Below, in pieces: positions 15,110 through 23,772 of a stretch of 47,777 nucleotides of DNA (position 1 is its first letter; each line of letters begins with the position of its first letter). This DNA is from Paracoccaceae bacterium (GTDB lineage Bacteria; Pseudomonadota; Alphaproteobacteria; Rhizobiales; Stappiaceae), in contig PARB01000014.1 in assembly GCA_002709505.1 (NCBI GenBank), forward strand, positions 1-47,777, in the 5' to 3' direction. The notes beneath the pieces were generated by a model. The model did no database searches. It saw only the letters and a program-made list of their open reading frames with translations, and was not told the origin of the DNA. The translations under genes and the position numbers were made by a program.

Positions 15110-15137
15110 AGGGTAAACGGGCCGCAAACGCGGCCCG
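15110..15137 (-). terminator. Terminator of the exported protein gene at 15150
   Basis: CGGGCCGC (15118-15125) pairs with GCGGCCCG (15130-15137), loop of four. On the minus strand it is followed by TTTACCCTTT, a modest U-tract, 12 bases after the stop codon. On the plus strand TTTTT follows within about ten bases, so it may act in both directions. Confidence 0.65.
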
Positions 15138-15149
15138 CATCGGTTGTTT

Positions 15150-15911
15150 TTATTTCATCGCCTTGAGGCGCGAGGCGATCTGCCGGTCGCAGGTGCCGCC
15201 CGGCCAGCGCACGATCTCCTCGCGGGCGAAGTCCAGGATCTCCTTCTTGGGATCGACCATGGTCTCCGGCGTGACGCCCGGCTTGAACCACTGCAGCACG
15301 GCATAGTCGCCGCCGGCATCGGTCAGGAAGGCGATCGGCTTGCCGTTCTCGACGATGCCGAGACGTCCGACGCGCACCGGGGTCACCTCCACTTCGGTCG
15401 TGGTGCCGTCGATGGTCATCTTCGACTTCGACAGGCGCAGCGACTTGAAGGCGGCGGCGGTGGTGCCGGTCCAGCGGCCGAACAGGCGCTCGCCCTTGTT
15501 TTCCACCGACAGGCAGGAGTTCTTGTAATTGGGGATCGACAGGCGTTCGGCCGGATGTTCCACCGGCTCCGCGCCCTTGGCGAAGGTGGTGAACTTCATC
15601 TCGTGCTCGCCGGTGCGATAGACGCGGATCTGGACCGGATCATAGGTCGCCTGTCCGATGCGGCGTGTCAGGAAGTCGAACTGGTTCTGGTCGTTCGTGC
15701 CGGCCTTGCGATAGAGCCAGCGCGCCGGCAGGCCGTTTTCGAAAACAAGCCAGTCGCTCACGACCAGACCCTGGGGCCCTTGCGGCTCGTTTACCTGCCA
15801 TACGCCGGTGTGAAAGGGCGATTCCGCTGCGCCCGGGGTTGCCGTGCCGGCCAGGGCGGCGGAGCCGATCGCAAGCGCCAGCGCGGCGCTCTTCAGGTTG
15901 AAAAGGATCAT
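15150..15911 (-). CDS. Uncharacterised exported protein
   Basis: 253 residues from ATG 15911 (GGAGA nine bases upstream). A Sec signal peptide is clear: M-I-L-F-N-L-K-S-A-A-L-A-L-A-I-G, ending near T-P-G-A-A before ESPFHTGVW. The mature part is about 225 residues, beta-rich in pattern, with two Cys only (Y-K-N-S-C-L and G-G-T-C-D), which could form one disulfide. Repeated short strands such as Q-I-R-V-Y-R-T-G-E-H-E-M-K-F and S-L-R-L-S-K-S-K-M-T-I-D suggest a lipocalin-like or beta-sandwich fold, but this is a guess. I do not recognise the family. It lies downstream of ybbP on the same strand, 130 bases away, so it could be read from the same transcript. Confidence 0.75.
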   Translation of the reverse strand: MILFNLKSAALALAIGSAALAGTATPGAAESPFHTGVWQVNEPQGPQGLVVSDWLVFENGLPARWLYRKAGTNDQNQFDFLTRRIGQATYDPVQIRVYRTGEHEMKFTTFAKGAEPVEHPAERLSIPNYKNSCLSVENKGERLFGRWTGTTAAAFKSLRLSKSKMTIDGTTTEVEVTPVRVGRLGIVENGKPIAFLTDAGGDYAVLQWFKPGVTPETMVDPKKEILDFAREEIVRWPGGTCDRQIASRLKAMK

Positions 15912-16041
15912 TAAAACGTGTCTCCGGGTCTTGTCCTCTTGGCGGGGCGCGCGCCTCGCATACAGGAGGGACAATATCCATCCACGCGTAAAATGGCACC
16001 CTTGCCGGCCGATTTCCTGTCCCGGGTGTGGATGGCGCGGC

Positions 16042-18612
16042 TCAAAGGTTGCGCAGCACCGGGGCGGGCTTGCGGCCGAGCACCCGCCAGGTGCCGATCA
16101 GCCCGAAGCCGACGGTGAGGACGAGCGCCGCAATCGCCGCGCCGATAGCGGTCGCCGGCAGGAAGGTGAACTGGCTGTCCATCACCTGCACGAGCACGAA
16201 GGAGGCCGCAAGCGCGCCGGCAATGACCGCGAAGGTCGCGGTCACCAGCCCAAGCGCTGCATATTCGATCACGAAGCTCGCGATCAGCCGCGCCCGCGTC
16301 GCGCCGAGGGTCTTCAGGATCACCGCGTCATAGACCCGGTGCCGGTGGCCGGCGGCCAGGGCCCCGCCCAGCACCAGCACGGAGGAGACCAGCGTGACCG
16401 AGGCGGCGGCGCGGATCGCCCAGGCGAGCTGTTCCACCAGCGCGTTGACCTGCGCGATCGCGTCCTTCACCCGAATGGAGGTCACGGTCGGGAATTCATT
16501 CGCCACCGTCTTGAGCAGGGCAAGTTCCGCGTCGCGGGTGCCGCCGTCGGGATAGGTCAGCGTGCGCAGGTGGGTGTGCGGCGCGCCGGCGAAGGTGTTG
16601 GGGGAAAACACCATGACGAAATTGATCGAGAGCGATTCCCAGTCGACACGGCGGAAATTGGCGATCTCCGACGTGATGTTGCGGCCAAGCACATTGACCG
16701 TCACCGTGTCGCCGATCTTCAGCCCGAGTTCGCCGGCGACTTCGCTTTCGAAGGACACGAGGTTCTTGCCCGTATGGTCGGCCTCCCACCACTCGCCTTC
16801 TGTCAGCGTGCTGCTCTCGGGCAGACTGTCCGCATAGGTGATGCCGCGGTCGCCGCGCAGGGCCCAGCCGCCACCTCGCGGCGTCTCGATCTCCGAGCTC
16901 GGCACACCGTTGATGGCGGCGATCCGCCCGCGCAGCATCGGCGCGCCGTCGATGGCGGCGTCGGGCGCCTCGCGCGCAAGCAGCGCGTCGAAGGCATCGC
17001 GCTCGCTGTTTTGCACATCGAGGAAGAAGAAGCTCGGCGCCTCGCGGGCAATCGTCGCGCCAAGCTCGCGGCGCAGGTTGCCGTCGATCAGCGCCAGCGT
17101 CACCAGAAGCGACAGGCCGAGGCCGAGCGACAGCACGACGGAGGGGGTCAGCGCGCCGGGGCGATGGATGTTGCCGAGCGCCAGCCTGAGCTCCGCGCCG
17201 CGCGGACGCGGCAGGCGCCGGGCGCCGGCCATGATGGCGCGCGCGATCAGGGACAAAAGCAGGAAGACGGAGGCCGTCGCGCCGACATAGACCATCGAGA
17301 TGCGGGTGTCGCCGGACAGCCAGATGGCCAGCGCGGCGAGCACGCCGACCGCAAGCGCTGTGCCGGCAATGTAGCGCTTGCGCGGCCAGCGGTGGCGGGT
17401 GCTGACGTCGTCGCGAAAGAGCAGGCGCGGCGGCACGTCATGCGCGCGCCCCAGGGGCCAGAGCGCGAAGGCAAGCGCGGTCAGCGCACCGTAAAGGACG
17501 CCAAGGCCAAGCTCGGCCGGATAGATCGAGGCGATCGCCTGCACCGGCAGGATGGTCGCGAGGAAGCCTTGCGTCGCGAAAGGGATCGCCGCGCCGAGCA
17601 CGAGGCCGCAGGCGATGCCCAGCCCCGTCAGCATCAGGATCTGGATCAGATAGACGCGGAAGACGAAGCCGCCATCGGCGCCGACACAGCGGAAGGTGGC
17701 GATCACCGGACGCTTGGCATCGAGGAAGGAGCGCACCGCATTGGCAACGCCGACGCCGCCGACGAGCAGGGCGGTCATGCCGACGAGGCTGAGAAACTGG
17801 GCGAGGCGGCCGATGTTGCGCTGGAGGCCGGGGGCGGCATTGGCGCGCGAGCGGATGCGCCAGCCGGCTTCCGGGAAGGCTTCCTCTGCTTCCTCGACGA
17901 TGGCGTCGAGCCGGTCGGGTGCGTCGAGGCGGACCCGGTAGTTCTGGCGGACAAGGCTGCCCGGCTGCACCAGTCCGCTGGCGTCGATGGCCGCGTTGGC
18001 GACGATCACCCGCGGGCCGAAGTTCAGCCCGTCGCTGAGGCGGTCCGGCTCGACCTCGATGGTGTCGGAGACCGTCAGCGTGGCGCGGCCAAGGGTAAAG
18101 CTGTCGCCGACCGAAAGCCCCAGACGCACCAGAAGCTCGCGTTCGACCACCGCGCCGAAAGTCTCGCCGTCTCGCGCCAGGGCGGTGTCGAGGGCGCCGC
18201 CGGCCGTCAGGCTCATTTCGCCGAACAGCGGATAGGCATCGTCGACGCCCTTGACCTCGACCAGCGTCTGTTCGCCGGTTGCCGGCGCGCGCGCCATGGC
18301 GCGCAGCGTGGCGATCCGCGACACGGCGCCGAGGCTTTCCAGATAGGCGTATTCTTGTTGCGTGGCCTCGCGGTGGATCAGGCGGAACGACAGGTCGCCG
18401 CCGAGGATGGTGGTGCCTTCAGCAGCGATGCCCTCCACGAGAGAGCGGGAGACGGAGGTAACGCCGGAAATGGCGGCAACGCCAAGCGCGATGCAGGCGA
18501 TGAAGATGTAGAAGCCCTTCAGGCCGCCGCGCATCTCGCGCAGCGCGAAGCGGAAGGCCAGCGCAAGGCCGGGGCGGGACGCGGGCGCCTGCCCGGCGAC
18601 GAAAGCCGTCAT
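16042..18612 (-). CDS. ybbP: ABC transporter permease, FtsX-like (YbbP family)
   Basis: 856 residues, the size of E. coli YbbP. The N-terminus has the first helix Y-I-F-I-A-C-I-A-L-G-V-A-A-I-S-G-V, followed by a large periplasmic domain (about residues 50-260). Then come clusters of helices (A-L-L-V-G-G-V-G-V-A-N-A-V at about 280), a second large periplasmic domain and a final three-helix FtsX block (L-V-S-S-V-L-V-L-G-G-A-L and the F-V-I-E-Y-A-A-L-G region). The arrangement matches the MacB/LolE-like superfamily that uses ATP for mechanical work across the envelope rather than for import. Its ATPase gene ybbA ends three bases upstream. YbbAP with tesA next to it is a conserved bacterial set. 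Confidence 0.93.
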   Translation of the reverse strand: MTAFVAGQAPASRPGLALAFRFALREMRGGLKGFYIFIACIALGVAAISGVTSVSRSLVEGIAAEGTTILGGDLSFRLIHREATQQEYAYLESLGAVSRIATLRAMARAPATGEQTLVEVKGVDDAYPLFGEMSLTAGGALDTALARDGETFGAVVERELLVRLGLSVGDSFTLGRATLTVSDTIEVEPDRLSDGLNFGPRVIVANAAIDASGLVQPGSLVRQNYRVRLDAPDRLDAIVEEAEEAFPEAGWRIRSRANAAPGLQRNIGRLAQFLSLVGMTALLVGGVGVANAVRSFLDAKRPVIATFRCVGADGGFVFRVYLIQILMLTGLGIACGLVLGAAIPFATQGFLATILPVQAIASIYPAELGLGVLYGALTALAFALWPLGRAHDVPPRLLFRDDVSTRHRWPRKRYIAGTALAVGVLAALAIWLSGDTRISMVYVGATASVFLLLSLIARAIMAGARRLPRPRGAELRLALGNIHRPGALTPSVVLSLGLGLSLLVTLALIDGNLRRELGATIAREAPSFFFLDVQNSERDAFDALLAREAPDAAIDGAPMLRGRIAAINGVPSSEIETPRGGGWALRGDRGITYADSLPESSTLTEGEWWEADHTGKNLVSFESEVAGELGLKIGDTVTVNVLGRNITSEIANFRRVDWESLSINFVMVFSPNTFAGAPHTHLRTLTYPDGGTRDAELALLKTVANEFPTVTSIRVKDAIAQVNALVEQLAWAIRAAASVTLVSSVLVLGGALAAGHRHRVYDAVILKTLGATRARLIASFVIEYAALGLVTATFAVIAGALAASFVLVQVMDSQFTFLPATAIGAAIAALVLTVGFGLIGTWRVLGRKPAPVLRNL

Positions 18613-18615
18613 GCC

Positions 18616-19335
18616 TCAGGCTCCCTGCGTTTCGGCGGCGCGCGTCTCGACCGTCTCGATATGGCCTGAGCGGACGCGGATCGCGGTGTCGCAGCGCTTT
18701 GCCAGTCCGGCGTCATGGGTCACCAGCACCAGCGTCATGCCGCGCTCGCGGGTGGCCTTGAACATCAGTTCCACGATCTGTGCGCCGGTCTTTTCGTCCA
18801 GGTTGCCGGTCGGCTCGTCCGCCAGAAGCAGCGGCGGGCGGGTCACCAGCGCGCGGGCGATGGCGACGCGCTGCTGCTCGCCGCCCGACATTTGCGCCGG
18901 ATAATGGTCGACACGGCTTTCCAGTCCGACGGCGGCAAGCTCGGCGCGCGCCGCTTCGAAGGCATCGGCATGGCCGGCGAGTTCCAGCGGAACGGCGACG
19001 TTTTCCAGCGCGGTCATGTTGGGAATGAGGTGAAACGACTGGAACACGATGCCGATGGAACGGCCGCGAAAGCGGGCGAGTTCGTCTTCCGACAGGCGGG
19101 TGAGATCCGCGTCGCCGATCGTCACCGATCCGCTGTCGGCGCGTTCCAGCCCGGCCATGACCATCAGCAGCGTCGACTTGCCGGAGCCGGACGGGCCGAC
19201 GATGCCGACGGTCTCGCCGGCGGCGATGTCGAGGCCGACACCTTTCAGGATGTGGACGCGGCCGGCATCGTGACCCAGGCTGAGATGAACGTCCCGGAGT
19301 GAAATCAGCGGGGCCGGGTCTGGTCGGTCGGTCAT
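18616..19335 (-). CDS. ybbA: ABC transporter ATP-binding protein (YbbA family)
   Basis: 239 residues with all ABC motifs: Walker A G-P-S-G-S-G-K-S-T (about residue 50), signature M-S-G-G-E-Q-Q-R-V-A-I-A-R, Walker B L-L-L-A-D-E-P-T-G-N-L-D, and switch His in L-V-T-H-D. It belongs to the LolD/MacB/YbbA branch. It pairs with the FtsX-like permease three bases downstream (overlap-type coupling) and is divergent from tesA, 131 bases apart. In E. coli the same three genes stand together with the same orientation, and the complex is thought to work on hydrophobic molecules with the esterase (inference from neighbourhood). Confidence 0.95.
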   Translation of the reverse strand: MTDRPDPAPLISLRDVHLSLGHDAGRVHILKGVGLDIAAGETVGIVGPSGSGKSTLLMVMAGLERADSGSVTIGDADLTRLSEDELARFRGRSIGIVFQSFHLIPNMTALENVAVPLELAGHADAFEAARAELAAVGLESRVDHYPAQMSGGEQQRVAIARALVTRPPLLLADEPTGNLDEKTGAQIVELMFKATRERGMTLVLVTHDAGLAKRCDTAIRVRSGHIETVETRAAETQGA

Positions 19336-19466
19336 GCACTACCCTATATACTGCTGGATGAACCAAGCTGGGGGTCGAACGGAGCGCCAGGCGCCTCCGC
19401 AAATCGGGCGGTTCGATCCGTTCGATATGGGTCCCTACGAAGACGACGTCCAGAGGATCAGTCCCG

Positions 19467-20111
19467 GTGATACGATTTGATACAGTTTTCCGTGCCCTTG
19501 CCATTGTCGCGGCGCTGACCGGGGTGGCCCGGGCGGAGGGGGACACGCTGAAGATCGTCGCGCTCGGCGACAGCCTGACGGCCGGCTATCAGCTGCCGCC
19601 CGAAGCCGCCTTTCCGGTGCAGCTGGAAGCCGCGCTCCGGGCGCGGGGACACGCGGTCGAGGTGGTCAATGCGGGTGTGTCGGGTGACACGACGTCCGGC
19701 GGACTGGCACGGCTCGACTGGTCGGTTGGGGAGGATGCGGACGCGGTGATCGTCGAGCTTGGCGCCAATGACGCGCTGCGCGGCGTGCCGGTTGCCTCCG
19801 TGCGCGAGAACATCGAGGCGATCGTTGCACGGCTCGATGAACGTGGTCTGCCGGTGCTTGTCGCCGGCATGCGCGCCCCGCGCAACATGGGCGAGGACTA
19901 TGCGGCGGCGTTCGACGCGGTCTTTCCCGATGTTGCGGCGAAATACGATGCGCTGCTCTATCCCTATTTCCTGGAAGGCATTCCGCTGTCGCGCGAAACC
20001 GTTCTGCCCGACGGCATGCATCCGACGCAAAAGGGCGTGGCGCTGATCGTGGAAGGGATCCTTCCCAAGGTCGAGGCGCTGATCGAGCGGGCGCGGACCG
20101 ACAATTCGTAA
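19467..20111 (+). CDS. tesA: Periplasmic arylesterase/lysophospholipase L1 (TesA, GDSL family)
   Basis: 214 residues from GTG 19467, with GAGG at 19453-19456. A signal peptide (M-I-R-F-D-T-V-F-R-A-L-A-I-V-A-A-L) ends near A-R-A. SGNH blocks follow in order: I, A-L-G-D-S-L-T-A-G-Y with the nucleophile Ser; II, G-V-S-G-D-T-T; III, E-L-G-A-N-D-A-L-R-G; and V, D-G-M-H-P with catalytic Asp and His. The enzyme hydrolyses thioesters, lysophospholipids and aryl esters in the periplasm. Its divergent position beside ybbA-ybbP is the conserved arrangement. Confidence 0.95.
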   Translation: MIRFDTVFRALAIVAALTGVARAEGDTLKIVALGDSLTAGYQLPPEAAFPVQLEAALRARGHAVEVVNAGVSGDTTSGGLARLDWSVGEDADAVIVELGANDALRGVPVASVRENIEAIVARLDERGLPVLVAGMRAPRNMGEDYAAAFDAVFPDVAAKYDALLYPYFLEGIPLSRETVLPDGMHPTQKGVALIVEGILPKVEALIERARTDNS

Positions 20112-20234
20112 TTTCGATCTTCCGCAAGTCGTCTGCTTGACCGGGGCGTGTCACCTGCGCCAAATTCCCGCAACCTTTCAGGCCTCCCGTTCGAGGCCGC
20201 TCCGTCTCCGGCCCCTTAAGAAGAAAGAAATCGC

Positions 20235-21332
20235 ATGGAAAAGCGCCGTCTTGGACGCACGGACCTTCACGTTTCCAGCCTGTCGCTGGGAACCATGACC
20301 TTTGGCGAGCAGAACACGGAAGCCGAGGGCCATGCCCAGATGGACATGGCGCTCGAGCATGGCGTCAACCTGTTCGACGCCGCCGAACTCTATCCGATCC
20401 CGCCCAAGGCGGAGACCCAGGGGCGGACCGAGGAAATCATCGGCAGCTGGATCAAGGCGCGGGGCAACCGCGACAAGGTCGTGCTCGCCACCAAGATGGT
20501 CGGGCGCAGCGCCAACACCTGGTTCCGCGACGGCGGCGTGACGGCGAACCTCAGCCGCGCCAATGTCGAGGAGGCGGTCGACAAGAACCTGAAGCGCCTG
20601 CAGACCGACTATATCGATCTTTACCAGATCCACTGGCCGGACCGTGCGGTCTCGGGCTTCGGGTCCAATCCGACGATCTGGCAGGCGCCCAAGCCGGTCG
20701 ATGACGAGGTACCGATCGAGGAAACGCTGTCGGCGCTCGCCGATCAGGTCAAAGCCGGCAAGATCCGCCATATCGGCCTGTCCAACGAAAGCGCCTGGGG
20801 CACGATGACCTGGCTGGCGACGGCCGAGCGCCTCGGCCTGCCGCGCGTGGTCTCGATCCAGAACGCCTATTCGCTGGTGAACCGGACCTATGAGGTCGGG
20901 CTGGCCGAGATCGGCCTGCGCGAGGATGTCGGGCTGCTGGCCTATTCGGCGCTGGCGCAGGGCTATCTCACCGGCAAGTATCGCGATGGCGCACTGCCGG
21001 CCGGCGCGCGCAAGACGCTGTTCGACCGGCTCAACCGCTACGAGAAGCCGGGCGCGGAAGAGGCGATCAACGCCTACCTCGACCTCGCCGCGGAGCTCGG
21101 CATCGCGCCGTCGCAGCTGGCCATCGCCTTCGCGCGTTCGCGCAGCTTCATGACCTCGGTGATCCTGGGCGCGACCTCGCTGGCGCAGCTGGAACACGAT
21201 CTCGCCTCGCTCGAAGTGACGATCACGCCGGAAATCGAGAAGAAGATCACCGCGATCTTCCAGAAGCACGGCTCGCCCTGCCCGTACCCGGCGGGCGGAC
21301 GCCGGCGATTCGCCGGGCGCGGGCAGGGGTAG
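20235..21332 (+). CDS. tas: NADP(H)-dependent aldo/keto reductase (Tas-like)
   Basis: 365 residues. The start M-E-K-R-R-L-G-R-T-D-L-H-V-S, then L-G-T-M-T-F-G-E-Q-N and D-A-A-E-L-Y-P-I-P-P match E. coli Tas closely. The aldo/keto-reductase tetrad is visible: Asp and Tyr in F-D-A-A-E-L-Y, Lys in L-A-T-K-M-V, His in Y-Q-I-H-W-P. The long insert around residues 130-160 (S-G-F-G-S-N-P-T-I-W) is also a Tas feature. It reduces small carbonyl compounds; the physiological substrate is unknown. The last ~20 residues (Gly/Arg-rich after C-P-Y-P-A-G-G) extend beyond the usual end and may be untemplated by family constraints. Confidence 0.9.
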   Translation: MEKRRLGRTDLHVSSLSLGTMTFGEQNTEAEGHAQMDMALEHGVNLFDAAELYPIPPKAETQGRTEEIIGSWIKARGNRDKVVLATKMVGRSANTWFRDGGVTANLSRANVEEAVDKNLKRLQTDYIDLYQIHWPDRAVSGFGSNPTIWQAPKPVDDEVPIEETLSALADQVKAGKIRHIGLSNESAWGTMTWLATAERLGLPRVVSIQNAYSLVNRTYEVGLAEIGLREDVGLLAYSALAQGYLTGKYRDGALPAGARKTLFDRLNRYEKPGAEEAINAYLDLAAELGIAPSQLAIAFARSRSFMTSVILGATSLAQLEHDLASLEVTITPEIEKKITAIFQKHGSPCPYPAGGRRRFAGRGQG

Positions 21333-21468
21333 AACCCGGCTCCCGCCCGGTCGCCGGTGGCACGTCGGCGGTCCCAGGGGTTTGATCTTTTTCGGATTTT
21401 CTTTTTTGGTTGCGAAGCGGGGCGTTTCCCTGTCGTGATGGGGCATCGGCGACAGAGGAGGGTATCCC

Positions 21469-22062
21469 ATGCCTCGACTGTTCACCGGGCTTGAGATTTC
21501 CTCCCAGACGGGTCTCATGCTCTCCCTGCTACGCGGCGGCCTGCGCGGCGCCCGCTGGATCGACCCCGAAAATTACCACATCACCTTGCGCTTCATCGGC
21601 GATGTCGACGATCCGACCGCCGACGAGATCGCCGATGCGCTGGCGCGCATCCGCCGCGATTCCGTCGAGATCCGCATCGACGGCCTCGGCTCTTTCGGAA
21701 ACGGCAAGCCCCATGCGGTATGGGCGCGGGTCGAGCCGAACCGGGCGCTGATGGAGCTGCAGGGCGAGCAGGAGCGCATCCTGCAGCGGCTGCGCCTGCC
21801 GGCGGAGCGGCGCAAGTATATTCCCCATGTAACTCTGGCGCGGTGCCGCAGCGCGACCAATCAGGACGTCGCGCGCTGGCTGGCGGAGCACGGCGGCTTC
21901 CAGGTGCCGGCCTTCACCGCCGCGCGGTTCGTGCTGTTTTCCTCCCGTGCCAGCACGGGCGGCGGGCCCTATCTGGTGGAGGAGGCCTATCCGCTGTCGG
22001 CCCGTGGCGGCGTGGAGCGCGACTTCGATGCGGATGCCTTCGCCGGCCATGACTTTCGCTAG
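21469..22062 (+). CDS. thpR: RNA 2',3'-cyclic phosphodiesterase (2'-5' RNA ligase family)
   Basis: 197 residues, start supported by GGAGGG a few bases upstream. The two H-x-T/S-x motifs of the 2H phosphoesterase fold are present: Y-H-I-T-L-R-F at about residue 40 and H-V-T-L-A-R at about 123. The first line M-P-R-L-F-T-G-L-E-I resembles the usual ThpR N-terminus (RLFxAL). The enzyme opens 2',3'-cyclic phosphates at RNA ends; older literature names it a 2'-5' RNA ligase. Single gene between tas and ppa. Confidence 0.92.
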   Translation: MPRLFTGLEISSQTGLMLSLLRGGLRGARWIDPENYHITLRFIGDVDDPTADEIADALARIRRDSVEIRIDGLGSFGNGKPHAVWARVEPNRALMELQGEQERILQRLRLPAERRKYIPHVTLARCRSATNQDVARWLAEHGGFQVPAFTAARFVLFSSRASTGGGPYLVEEAYPLSARGGVERDFDADAFAGHDFR

Positions 22063-22177
22063 TCATCCGGCTGCGGTCATGGCCTAGCACTTAAGGTGCA
22101 GCGCACAATTTCCGGCTTGCCTTTGGGCGTGGCGCTTGCGATACAGCGCGCCAACGACCAATCGAGGAGCTTGATCC

Positions 22178-22714
22178 ATGCGCATCGACGCCGTGCCGAT
22201 CGGCAAGAACCCGCCCGAAGACATCAATGTGATCGTTGAGGTCTCGGTCGGTGGCGAGCCGATCAAATACGAAATGGACAAGGATGCGGGCGCGATGTAC
22301 GTCGACCGCTTCCTGTACACGCCGATGCGGTATCCTGGAAACTACGGCTTCGTGCCGCACACGCTGTGCGGCGACGGCGACCCGGTGGACGTGATCGTCG
22401 CCAACCAGCGTCCGATCGTGCCCGGTGCGATCATGAACTGTCGTCCGATCGGCGTGCTGTTCATGGAAGACGAGGCCGGCATGGACGAAAAGCTGATCGC
22501 CGTGCCCTCCTCCAAGCTGACCAAGCGCTACGACAATGTGCTGCACTTCGAGGACCTGCCGGCGATCACCGTCGAGCAGATCAAGCACTTCTTCGAGCAC
22601 TACAAGGATCTGGAGCCCGGCAAGTGGGTCAAGATCACGGGCTTCGGCGGCCCGGATGACGCCAAGCGCATCATCCGCGAATCGATCGAGCGCGAGAACG
22701 CCCGCAAGGGCTGA
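22178..22714 (+). CDS. ppa: Inorganic pyrophosphatase, family I
   Basis: 178 residues, the normal size for the hexameric bacterial enzyme. The metal-binding signature D-G-D-P-V-D-V-I-V is at about residue 67. Other conserved parts are E-M-D-K-D, the Y-P-G-N-Y-G-F-V-P segment, and the C-terminal [11 protein letters not shown]. It hydrolyses pyrophosphate in the cytoplasm and so drives biosynthetic reactions forward. Single gene followed by its own terminator. Confidence 0.97.
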   Translation: MRIDAVPIGKNPPEDINVIVEVSVGGEPIKYEMDKDAGAMYVDRFLYTPMRYPGNYGFVPHTLCGDGDPVDVIVANQRPIVPGAIMNCRPIGVLFMEDEAGMDEKLIAVPSSKLTKRYDNVLHFEDLPAITVEQIKHFFEHYKDLEPGKWVKITGFGGPDDAKRIIRESIERENARKG

Positions 22715-22744
22715 GCACCGCGACATCGCCGCCGTTCACGATCG

Positions 22745-22775
22745 AAAGGCCGGGAGCATCCGCTTCCGGCCTTTT
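22745..22775 (+). terminator. Intrinsic terminator of ppa
   Basis: AAAGGCCGG (22745-22753) pairs with CCGGCCTTT (22766-22774) around a 12-base loop, then T. It lies 31 bases after the ppa stop and before the convergent hydrolase gene. Confidence 0.85.
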
Positions 22776-22793
22776 GCTTTTGCGCTGGGGACC

Positions 22794-23579
22794 CTAGCCG
22801 TGGGCGAGCTGCTCGCGGACGAGCCGGCAGACGGCGTCGGGGATTTCCAGATGCGGCATGTGGCCGACGCGCTCGAACACATGGGTGGCGACCTCGCCCG
22901 GCAGCTTGTGCGACTGGCGCGTCGGCAGGACGCGGTCCTGCGTGCCCCAGACGATCTTGACCGGAACATTCAGCCCGGCCAGCGCATCGCGCGGCAGCAC
23001 CTTCTGGGTCTTGCCGTCGACCAGATGCTCGACGATGGCCATCAGCGCCTCGCGGGCGCCGGGGCGGGCGCGGGTCTCCGCGGCGTGACGGGCGATGGCG
23101 CGGGGAAGGTCGAACTCCCAGCCGAAGAACTGCTCCAGCAGCATTTCCAGCTCGCCCGCCTCCGTCGCCGCTGCATAGCGGCGCAGCAGGCGGTGGTTGA
23201 CCTCGAAGCCGAAGCCGCCCGGTGCCAGCAGGGTCAGGCTCGCGATCCGCTCGGGCGCCTTGAGGGCGACGAGCACGGCGGTGGCGCCGCCCATGGAATG
23301 GCCGACGAGGTGGACTTTCTCCAGCCCCAGCGCGTCGAGCGATCCGCGCACGGCGCGGGCCGCGATCCCCGCGCCGCCGATCTCCGGCCAGTCGAGCGCG
23401 CGCCCGTGTCCCGGCAGGTCGAAGGCCAGGATGCGGCGATGGAGGGCCAGTGGCGCCTGCACCAGCGACCAGCCGGTGGCATCGCCGCCAAATCCGTGCA
23501 GCAGCACCACGGGCGCGCCCGGGCCGTCCGGCCCGCTTTCGGTGAACGGCAGGCAGCCCGCCGGCGTCTGCGAAACCAT
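22794..23579 (-). CDS. Alpha/beta hydrolase (AcoC-like fold family)
   Basis: 261 residues from ATG 23579, with AGGAGA seven bases upstream; the frame is open for 79 more codons that do not look coding. V-V-L-L-H-G-F-G-G-D gives the oxyanion HG motif, V-G-H-S-M-G-G the nucleophile elbow (Ser about 102), W-G-T-Q-D-R-V-L-P the acid and V-G-H-M-P-H the catalytic His region. The overall sequence resembles the hydrolase domain often annotated as acetoin dehydrogenase E2 subunit, but the lipoyl domain is missing, so it is a stand-alone esterase/lipase-type enzyme. Substrate unknown. Confidence 0.88.
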   Translation of the reverse strand: MVSQTPAGCLPFTESGPDGPGAPVVLLHGFGGDATGWSLVQAPLALHRRILAFDLPGHGRALDWPEIGGAGIAARAVRGSLDALGLEKVHLVGHSMGGATAVLVALKAPERIASLTLLAPGGFGFEVNHRLLRRYAAATEAGELEMLLEQFFGWEFDLPRAIARHAAETRARPGAREALMAIVEHLVDGKTQKVLPRDALAGLNVPVKIVWGTQDRVLPTRQSHKLPGEVATHVFERVGHMPHLEIPDAVCRLVREQLAHG

Positions 23580-23742
23580 GCAATGTCTCCTGTTTCCAAC
23601 CGTGCGGCCTTGTTGCCACAGGTGTTGCCGCGAGGCGAGCGGAAACCCCGTTCCGCCAGCGACCGGGCCGTGAACGGGGCAGCGACTTGGGCGAGGGCGC
23701 TTGACAGGCACAGGCCGGCGCAGCACAAGATCCCGACTGGAA

Positions 23743-23756
23743 TTAAATCGATTGAA
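23743..23756. promoter_or_regulatory. Possible LacI-type operator upstream of the sugar kinase gene
   Basis: TTAAATCGATTGAA has a perfect 8-base core (AATCGATT) and one mismatched pair in the flanks. A central CG inside an A/T-rich dyad is typical of LacI-family operators. It lies 17-30 bases before the GTG start. TTGACA at 23701-23706 is a consensus -35, but no convincing -10 follows. Confidence 0.35.
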
Positions 23757-23772
23757 ATTTGCGAGGTTTGGA

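Noticed and set aside
15844-18669. Plus-strand open frame of about 940 codons opposite ybbP
   Set aside because: Antisense shadow; composition dominated by Arg, Gln, Asp and Glu without domain features.
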